Shown here: one piece after another, positions 7,003 to 11,050 of the stretch
How the letters are laid out: every line of letters starts with the position of its first letter
How positions within the stretch are numbered: position 1 is the stretch's first letter
Assembly: GCA_023489135.1 (NCBI GenBank)
Contig: JAMDCE010000660.1
Location: 1-11,050 of the forward strand
DNA: 11,050 nt
Direction of reading: 5' to 3'
DNA from: Chloroflexota bacterium
GTDB lineage: Bacteria > Chloroflexota > Chloroflexia > JAMDCE01
Translations under genes and position numbers: made by a program
The notes under the pieces: generated by a model
Databases searched by the model: none
What the model was told of the DNA's origin: nothing
Seen by the model: the letters and a program-made list of their open reading frames with translations, nothing else

Positions 7003-7208
7003 CTTCCCAGCGAATTGATCACGGCCTGCATCTCGGCGTGGTCGCGGGCTACGGAAGAATAGAGCTTGGCTCGTTCCAGAGCCACGCCAAGAACATCCTC
7101 TATGGCCGATGCGCCCGCCAGCGCCGAAGCCACTGCCGCTAGAGCGGCGAAGGCCCCATGCTGTTTCTCTACGGATGATACCTCTTGCTCGATTCGCTCT
7201 TGGACCAT
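6999..7208 (-). pseudogene. GAF/PAS sensor-kinase fragment with internal deletion
   Basis: A 69-residue frame from ATG 7208. Residues 1-40 resemble a kinase linker and the first helix of a GAF domain ([22 protein letters not shown]). Residues 43-60 resemble the last GAF helix ([18 protein letters not shown]), and QAVINSLG resembles the opening of a PAS domain. In a normal GAF domain about 120 residues separate the first and last helices; here they are joined around residues 41-47 (about 7068-7088). The frame then stops at TGA 6999-7001, exactly where truncated receiver sequence begins. It keeps an apparent promoter (7267-7275) but lacks any catalytic domain. It is best read as the remnant of a sensor kinase that once lay upstream of, or was fused toward, the regulator. 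Confidence 0.55.
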
Positions 7209-7237
7209 TTAACTTGACCTGGATTTGCGCAGTCGCT

Positions 7238-7252
7238 ACAATACGTTATTGT
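7238..7252. promoter_or_regulatory. 15-bp inverted repeat, candidate operator
   Basis: ACAATA (7238-7243), a CGT spacer, and TATTGT (7247-7252): a perfect 6-bp inverted repeat centred on 7245. It lies just downstream of the minus-strand -10, in the predicted leader of the GAF fragment, where a bound repressor would block transcription. Confidence 0.4.
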
Positions 7253-7266
7253 CTGCCACCGGCGAG

Positions 7267-7275
7267 ATTATACCA
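7267..7275 (-). promoter_or_regulatory. Extended -10 promoter, minus strand
   Basis: On the minus strand the sequence reads TGGTATAAT (7275 to 7267), an extended -10 (TGn-TATAAT). The -35 position (7290-7295) is a poor match (CCCACG), as is common with extended -10 promoters. It would start transcription near 7260, about 50 bases before the ATG at 7208. Confidence 0.55.
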
Positions 7276-7312
7276 TTCTGATTCTAGCACGTGGGAGGGG
7301 GTGGGGGCACTT

Positions 7313-7340
7313 TCTAAGTGAGCTCTAAGAAAGCTCTAAG
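7313..7340. promoter_or_regulatory. Three TCTAAG boxes at exact 11-bp period
   Basis: TCTAAG occurs at 7313-7318, 7324-7329 and 7335-7340, each exactly 11 bp apart; the last two share the longer AGCTCTAAG. Tandem half-sites at an 11-bp period, one helical turn, are typical binding sites of PhoB/OmpR-family regulators. The array lies about 40-70 bp upstream of the minus-strand -10 and about 235-260 bp before the NEW3 gene. It may bind the neighbouring truncated regulator or a related one. Confidence 0.5.
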
Positions 7341-7364
7341 GTTCTTCCAAACCAATTCTACGAG

Positions 7365-7377
7365 ACTACTCAGTAGT
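7365..7377. repeat. 13-bp inverted repeat upstream of the NEW3 operon
   Basis: ACTACT (7365-7370), C, AGTAGT (7372-7377). A short perfect palindrome in the intergenic region that could be a dimeric regulator site; nothing else supports it. Confidence 0.3.
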
Positions 7378-7436
7378 TTAACCCCAAGCGCAGTACCGGG
7401 TAGCACTCTGCAGATTGGAAGGCGCGTGTAATCCGG

Positions 7437-7499
7437 TCAGGACGTCCTGATTGCCGGGGGAGCAAAAAGATGTGGGGGTGCGCCCACGCGTCGCGCGTG
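7437..7499 (+). promoter_or_regulatory. Palindrome and overlapping hairpins ahead of the NEW3 gene
   Basis: TCAGGACGTCCTGA at 7437-7450 is a perfect 14-bp palindrome. After it, GTGGG (7472-7476) pairs with CCCAC (7483-7487), and CACGCG (7485-7490) pairs with CGCGTG (7494-7499). These last two stems share the CAC at 7485-7487, so they exclude each other at their junction. The block ends 58 bases before the ribosome site and may be a structured leader. I found no convincing -35/-10 pair for the plus strand in 7209-7557, so the promoter of this operon is unplaced. Confidence 0.35.
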
Positions 7500-7557
7500 C
7501 TGGTGGAGGAGATGATTGGGCCAGTCAACGGCGACCTAGAAAACTTGCCAGAGAAGC

Positions 7558-7565
7558 AAGGAGGT
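7558..7565 (+). promoter_or_regulatory. Shine-Dalgarno site deciding the NEW3 gene start
   Basis: AAGGAGGT at 7558-7565, eight bases before ATG 7574. It fixes the start at 7574, directly before a clear signal peptide, rather than at the longer in-frame reading from 7451. Confidence 0.85.
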
Positions 7566-7573
7566 GTCAGAAG

Positions 7574-8779
7574 ATGAAGAAGCTGTCCGTTATCTGTTCG
7601 TTGTCCATTCTCGCGTCACTCATTGTAGCCACTCTTGTCCCACTATCGGCGTTGGCGGCCGATCCCGAGCCGGCACTGCTGTCTGCCCGGGGATTCCAGC
7701 TGACGACCACGTATCCGAGCATCGTCGCCGGAAAGGGCCAGGACATCACCTTCCCCCTCGACGTGATCAGCAAAGGCAAGGCGGATGAGACCATTAGTCT
7801 TTCCGTGGCATCCGCGCCCAAGGGATGGGAGACAACCATCAAAGACAGAGGATACGGCGTCCGCACTCTCAATCTGTTAAGCGGTAAGAGTCAGTCCCTT
7901 ACGCTGTCGGTGAAGCCGAGTGAGGATGCGGTGGAGGGGAACAGCAAGATTGTGCTTCAGGCCGCGACCGAGGATGGTGCCATCAAGTCTATCCTCGACC
8001 TGAACGTGGCCATCGAGGCCAAGCCGGTGGGTGGCATAAAGCTCAACACCATCTATCCTCAGATTCAGGGGCCCACCACCGGCAAGTTCCAGTTCAAGGT
8101 CGACGTGGTCAACGATGGGGACCAGCAGCGGACCATCGGGCTGTCAACGGCTCAGCCTCAAGATTGGCAAGTTACCATAAAGCCGTCATACGAGGACACG
8201 CAGATCTCTTCGCTGGCAGTTAAGAATGGCGAAACCAAGGGCCTGGACGTAAGCATAACCCCATCCCCGAAAGCGGAACCGGGTGAATATCCCGTCAAAC
8301 TGGAAGCTACCGCGGGAACTCAGAAGGCCACGCTCGATCTGAAGGTGGTCCTGGCCGGCACCTACCAGATGTCGCTGGCCACCGATTCCGGCCGGCTCAG
8401 CACGGAAGCTACCGCCGGTCAGCCCACCAACGTTACCTTCCAGGTATCCAACAAGGGATCGGCAGAGCTCCGCAACATTTCGTTTACCTCCAGCAAGCCC
8501 GACGCCTGGGACGTTACCTTCAGCCCCGACAAGGTCGATTCCCTGGCAGCCGGCGCCACGCAAGAGGTGAAGGTGACCGTCAAGCCGTCCGGCAAGGCAA
8601 TCTCCGGCGATTACCTGGTGACGCTCAACGCCTCCAGCGCCTCCGGCGGGGCCTCGGACAAGCAGCAGCTGCGAGTGACCGTGGAGACGTCCACCCTGTG
8701 GGGTTGGGCTGGGATCATTCTGGTCGCGATCGTGATAGCAGGTCTGGGAGGTCTCTTCACTCGTCTAGGCAGGAGATAA
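7574..8779 (+). CDS. Secreted, membrane-anchored NEW3/Ig-like domain protein
   Basis: A 401-residue exported protein. Residues 1-29 form a signal peptide (MKKLSV, hydrophobic core, SALAA cleavage region). Three related beta-sandwich modules follow, at about 40-147, 155-260 and 264-372. Each has a W in a 'GWETTIK / DWQVTIKP / AWDVTFSP' strand and a closing 'VKPSEDAVEGN / ITPSPKAEPGEY / VKPSGKAISGDY' strand. This matches the NEW3 (alpha-galactosidase-associated) Ig-like family. The C-terminus has a membrane helix (about 375-396) and a short positive tail, so the modules sit outside the membrane. No lipobox or catalytic motif is visible. The stop is followed three bases later by the ABC ATPase, whose AGGAGA ribosome site overlaps the end of this gene. 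The protein is probably the extracytoplasmic part of the transporter encoded downstream; its ligand is unknown. Confidence 0.85.
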   Translation: MKKLSVICSLSILASLIVATLVPLSALAADPEPALLSARGFQLTTTYPSIVAGKGQDITFPLDVISKGKADETISLSVASAPKGWETTIKDRGYGVRTLNLLSGKSQSLTLSVKPSEDAVEGNSKIVLQAATEDGAIKSILDLNVAIEAKPVGGIKLNTIYPQIQGPTTGKFQFKVDVVNDGDQQRTIGLSTAQPQDWQVTIKPSYEDTQISSLAVKNGETKGLDVSITPSPKAEPGEYPVKLEATAGTQKATLDLKVVLAGTYQMSLATDSGRLSTEATAGQPTNVTFQVSNKGSAELRNISFTSSKPDAWDVTFSPDKVDSLAAGATQEVKVTVKPSGKAISGDYLVTLNASSASGGASDKQQLRVTVETSTLWGWAGIILVAIVIAGLGGLFTRLGRR

Positions 8780-8782
8780 GCC

Positions 8783-9781
8783 ATGGCCGAAACGTTTGTT
8801 GAGAAAACGAGCGACGTCGTTAGACAGAGCGATGTCGGCGGCGACGCGCGGTCGTTTATCGTGCAGTCGTCGGAATTAACCAAGAGGTACGGCGAATTCA
8901 CGGCGGTGGATCACCTGAACCTGCGCGTCAGGGAGGGCGAGATCTTCGGCTTGCTGGGTCCCAACGGAGCCGGCAAGACGACGACCATCCTCATGATCCT
9001 GGGACTGACGGAGCCCACCCTGGGCACCGTTCAGGTCTGCGGGCACAACTCTACCCGAGACCCGTTGAAAGTCAAAAGCCTGGTGGGATATCTTCCCGAA
9101 AACGTGGGCTTCTACGAGGATTTGACCGCCCGGCAGAACCTGAGGTACACGGCTCGCCTGAATGGACTGTCCGACAAGGAAGCCGAGGTCAAGATAACCG
9201 AATCGCTGGATCAGGTGGGACTATCCGATGCCGCCGACAAGAATGCCGGGCACTTCTCTCGTGGGATGCGCCAGCGGCTGGGAATAGCCGACGTTCTGAT
9301 CAAATCTCCCAAGTTGGTCATCCTCGACGAGCCGACTCTGGGGCTCGACCCCGACGGCGTGAACCAGTTGCTGGATCTCATCGTGAGAATGAGCCGGCAG
9401 CAGAACATGACCATAATGCTCTCGTCCCACCAACTGGAGCAGGTGCAGCAGATATGCGACCGAATCTGCATCTTCGTCAAAGGGCGCATAGTTGCCGAGG
9501 GGCGCATAGAGGATCTGGGGACGCGCGCGCTGGCGGGCAAGCAGCTGACCACCGAGGTGCAGGTGGCGCGAATGTCCGAGGAATTCATCGCCGCGCTGAG
9601 GCGCCTGGAGGGCGTTAGCGGAGTGGAGCGAAGCGGGGACCTCGCGCTGGTGCGTTCCGAGCGCGACCTGAGGGAGCCTATCAACGGACTGGCGGTCAAG
9701 TTCGCCACGCCCTTGCTTCACCTCCGCATGCGGGGCTACGGTCTGGAGGAAATCTACTTCAAGTACTTCCGGGAGGGTTGA
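8783..9781 (+). CDS. ABC transporter ATP-binding protein (ABC-2 type)
   Basis: A 332-residue cytoplasmic ATPase that would power the permease encoded next. Walker A is GPNGAGKTT (59-67), the Q-loop region is GYLPEN (102-107, with E in place of Q, as seen in many ABC-2 ATPases), the signature is FSRGMRQRLG (158-167), Walker B is LVILDEPTLGLDPDG (178-192), and the switch histidine lies in SSHQLEQ (214-220). The N-terminal 28 residues are an extension before the usual start of the fold. Residues 235-332 are the variable C-terminal domain typical of the CcmA/DrrA-like group. ATG 8783 has AGGAGA at 8771-8776. It sits between the NEW3 protein and the permease with gaps of three and four bases. The transported substrate cannot be read from the sequence. 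Confidence 0.95.
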   Translation: MAETFVEKTSDVVRQSDVGGDARSFIVQSSELTKRYGEFTAVDHLNLRVREGEIFGLLGPNGAGKTTTILMILGLTEPTLGTVQVCGHNSTRDPLKVKSLVGYLPENVGFYEDLTARQNLRYTARLNGLSDKEAEVKITESLDQVGLSDAADKNAGHFSRGMRQRLGIADVLIKSPKLVILDEPTLGLDPDGVNQLLDLIVRMSRQQNMTIMLSSHQLEQVQQICDRICIFVKGRIVAEGRIEDLGTRALAGKQLTTEVQVARMSEEFIAALRRLEGVSGVERSGDLALVRSERDLREPINGLAVKFATPLLHLRMRGYGLEEIYFKYFREG

Positions 9782-9785
9782 AGCC

Positions 9786-10727
9786 ATGCGTGGACTGATA
9801 GCCGTCTTCGACAAGGAGTTCGCCGATCACTTCGGCAGCAAACGGTTCATCATCCTCTTTACGCTCATTTTCCTCACCGGGATATCGGCCACCTATGTTG
9901 CCGCTCAGTCGATAAGAGGGGCGTTGACGGACGACCCTAACCAGCAGTTCGTTTTCCTGCAGCTGTTCACTGCTTCGAGTGGCGTTCTTCCCCCGTTCAT
10001 CTCCTTCATCAGCTTCCTGGGGCCGCTGGTGGGGATCGCTCTGGGGTTCGATGCCATCAACAGCGAGAAATCGAACGGCACGCTGAGCCGGATCCTGTCT
10101 CAGCCGATATTCCGGGACGCGGTGATTAACGGCAAATTCCTGGCCGGTCTGGCCACGATAAGCCTCATGCTGCTTAGCATACTGCTGATCGTCGGCGGCC
10201 TGGGGCTGCGGATGATCGGCATCGCCCCCACCTTGGACGAGGTGGTGCGCGTCTTTCTCTTTCTGGTGATCTGTATCGCTTACGTGGCCTTCTGGATGGC
10301 CCTATCCATTCTGTTCTCGATTCTGTTTCGGCAGACGGCCACTTCGGCCCTGGCAGGGATTGCCGCGTGGATCTTCTTAGTCTTCTTTATCTCGATGATC
10401 TCGGGAATTCTGGCCAACACATTGGTGCCGTTGGGACAGGACCCCGCCGCGGCCGACATGATTCGGCACGAGAACACCAATCAGATGATAAGCCGCATAT
10501 CCCCCAGCACGCTCTTTCAGGAGGCTACGGTCACGGTCCTTAACCCGGGGGTTAGGACGTTGGGGCCGGTGCTCGTGCGCGACGTGGTGGGCATGATTCC
10601 ATCGCCGCTTTCGGTTACCCAGAGTCTGCTGGTCATCTGGCCTCACATCGTCGGCCTGATAGCTCTGACCACGATATGCTTCGGCATATCGTACACGAAG
10701 TTTCTCCGCGAGGAGATCAGGGCGTAG
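9786..10727 (+). CDS. ABC-2 family transporter permease
   Basis: A 313-residue integral membrane protein with six predicted helices (about 21-41, 71-90, 117-140, 153-180, 187-211 and 283-303) and a large loop at about 212-282. The N-terminal FDKEFADHFGSKRF and the cytoplasmic motif INSEKSNGTLSRILSQPIFRDAVINGKFLA (91-120, the E...GTL.RIL..PI.R...I.GK pattern) are characteristic of ABC-2/NosY-like permeases. The ATG has GGGAGGG at 9771-9777 and follows the ATPase stop by four bases. Together with the ATPase it should form a homodimeric exporter or membrane-remodelling complex, with the NEW3 protein as external partner. NosY-like is a family resemblance, not evidence of copper or nitrous-oxide function, since no other nos gene is here. 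Confidence 0.93.
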   Translation: MRGLIAVFDKEFADHFGSKRFIILFTLIFLTGISATYVAAQSIRGALTDDPNQQFVFLQLFTASSGVLPPFISFISFLGPLVGIALGFDAINSEKSNGTLSRILSQPIFRDAVINGKFLAGLATISLMLLSILLIVGGLGLRMIGIAPTLDEVVRVFLFLVICIAYVAFWMALSILFSILFRQTATSALAGIAAWIFLVFFISMISGILANTLVPLGQDPAAADMIRHENTNQMISRISPSTLFQEATVTVLNPGVRTLGPVLVRDVVGMIPSPLSVTQSLLVIWPHIVGLIALTTICFGISYTKFLREEIRA

Positions 10728-10755
10728 TGGCGGACGTCTTGATCGGACGCTGCGA

Positions 10756-10775
10756 GGGCGACCAGCCGGTCGCCC
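10756..10775. repeat. Hairpin after the permease gene
   Basis: GGGCGACC (10756-10763), loop AGCC, GGTCGCCC (10768-10775): a perfect 8-bp stem starting 29 bases after the permease stop. It has no following T-run. Its right arm is also part of the left arm of the outer inverted repeat, so the two structures compete. Confidence 0.5.
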
Positions 10776-10969
10776 CTACGAGATGCCCGAGCGGAAACGC
10801 TTCAAGAACGAGCATCGCGGTCGATTCTAAGCGTAGGGGCGAAGCATTCGCCTTCAGATTCCAGCGATTTGCACGATTCGATGAGCGAATGCTTCGCCCC
10901 TACGGCCGGGCTCCGACCCTGTTGCCAAGCAATAGTAACCCAGGTACAACTCGTAGGGGCGACCGGCTG
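10763..10969. repeat. Outer 20-bp inverted repeat
   Basis: The arm at 10763-10782 is the exact reverse complement of the arm at 10950-10969 (CTCGTAGGGGCGACCGGCTG). The arms flank 167 bases that contain the inner repeat pair. Four copies of the core CGTAGGGGCGA alternate in orientation: 10770-10780 (-), 10832-10842 (+), 10894-10904 (-), 10952-10962 (+). No transposase or target-site duplication was identified, so it is best called a REP/MITE-like intergenic element. Confidence 0.8.
10832..10904. repeat. Inner 20-bp inverted repeat
   Basis: CGTAGGGGCGAAGCATTCGC at 10832-10851 and its exact reverse complement at 10885-10904, with a 33-base loop. It would form a very stable hairpin in RNA or a cruciform in DNA. 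It shares the first 11 bases of each arm with the outer repeat, but the rest differs (AGCATTCGC versus CCGGCTG), so two variants of one repeat family are nested. Confidence 0.85.
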
Positions 10970-11050
10970 AGCCTGTCTCAGTAAATCTGGGTTTTTCGCC
11001 CTGGTTGGCCTATCCTCTAGCATTTTGGTCGCTTAATAACGCCTGATTTG

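Larger units (their letters stand above)
10728..11050. other. Gene-free, repeat-filled region downstream of the ABC operon
   Basis: No credible coding region on either strand in these 323 bases. About 210 bases are taken up by the nested inverted repeats. Beyond them, CTGAG (10967-10971) can pair with CTCAG (10977-10981), with TTTTT at 10992-10996; the gap between stem and T-run is too long for a confident terminator. Nothing further is recognised from 11000 to the window end. Confidence 0.6.

Noticed and set aside
7291..7310. G-quadruplex in the G-rich tract
   Set aside because: Only three G-runs of three or more are present; a stable three-tier quadruplex needs four.
7433..7457. Guanidine-III riboswitch, because of CCGGTCAGGAC
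   Set aside because: The short match is real, but the other conserved parts of that class are absent and the downstream genes do not fit.
7451..7573. 41-residue N-terminal extension of the NEW3 protein
   Set aside because: It would bury the signal peptide inside the protein and ignores the excellent ribosome site at 7558-7565.
10967..10996. Intrinsic terminator (CTGAG/CTCAG then TTTTT)
   Set aside because: The stem is only five base pairs and the T-run begins ten bases after it.

Overview
The window looks like a bacterial chromosome segment of moderately high GC. It is most likely from a Chloroflexota (Dehalococcoidia/Anaerolineae-like) lineage. That placement is an inference from the style of the proteins: a GT4 trehalose synthase pair, a sensor-kinase N-terminus of a type I associate with Chloroflexota, a NEW3-domain/ABC-2 operon, and 'GTAGGGGCGA' intergenic inverted repeats. 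No rRNA, tRNA, CRISPR array or transposase was seen.

Positions 1-3857 form a tight plus-strand run. It holds the 3' part of glycogen synthase (glgA, cut by the window edge), a 95-residue protein of unknown function overlapping its end, and two abutting GT4 genes of the trehalose glycosyltransferring synthase (TreT) type. The two TreT proteins align without gaps over 415 residues at about 58% identity (manual count). The downstream copy keeps the expected donor-binding and catalytic residues, while the upstream copy has lost several. A 363-base gap (3858-4220) follows, with a strong hairpin, a near-consensus housekeeping promoter and a structured leader. It precedes a small membrane protein with an extracytoplasmic SH3b domain, and then glgC (ADP-glucose pyrophosphorylase). 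GlgC makes ADP-glucose, GlgA polymerises it, and TreT can use NDP-glucose to make trehalose, so the left half is a storage-glucan/trehalose module.

Positions 6159-7208 hold the debris of two-component signalling genes. There is a plus-strand fragment of a sensor-kinase membrane N-terminus, a minus-strand OmpR-family regulator lacking the start of its receiver domain, and a minus-strand GAF/PAS fragment with an apparent internal deletion. The regulatory region beside them (7209-7573) is rich in signals: an extended -10 for the minus strand, a 15-bp inverted repeat just downstream of it, three TCTAAG boxes spaced exactly 11 bp apart, a 14-bp perfect palindrome, and two overlapping GC-rich hairpins ahead of the next operon.

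Positions 7574-10727 are a three-gene plus-strand operon. It encodes a secreted, membrane-anchored protein with three NEW3/Ig-like modules, an ABC ATPase and a six-helix ABC-2 permease. The last 323 bases carry no gene but contain two nested perfect 20-bp inverted repeats built on one shared 11-bp core present four times in alternating orientation.
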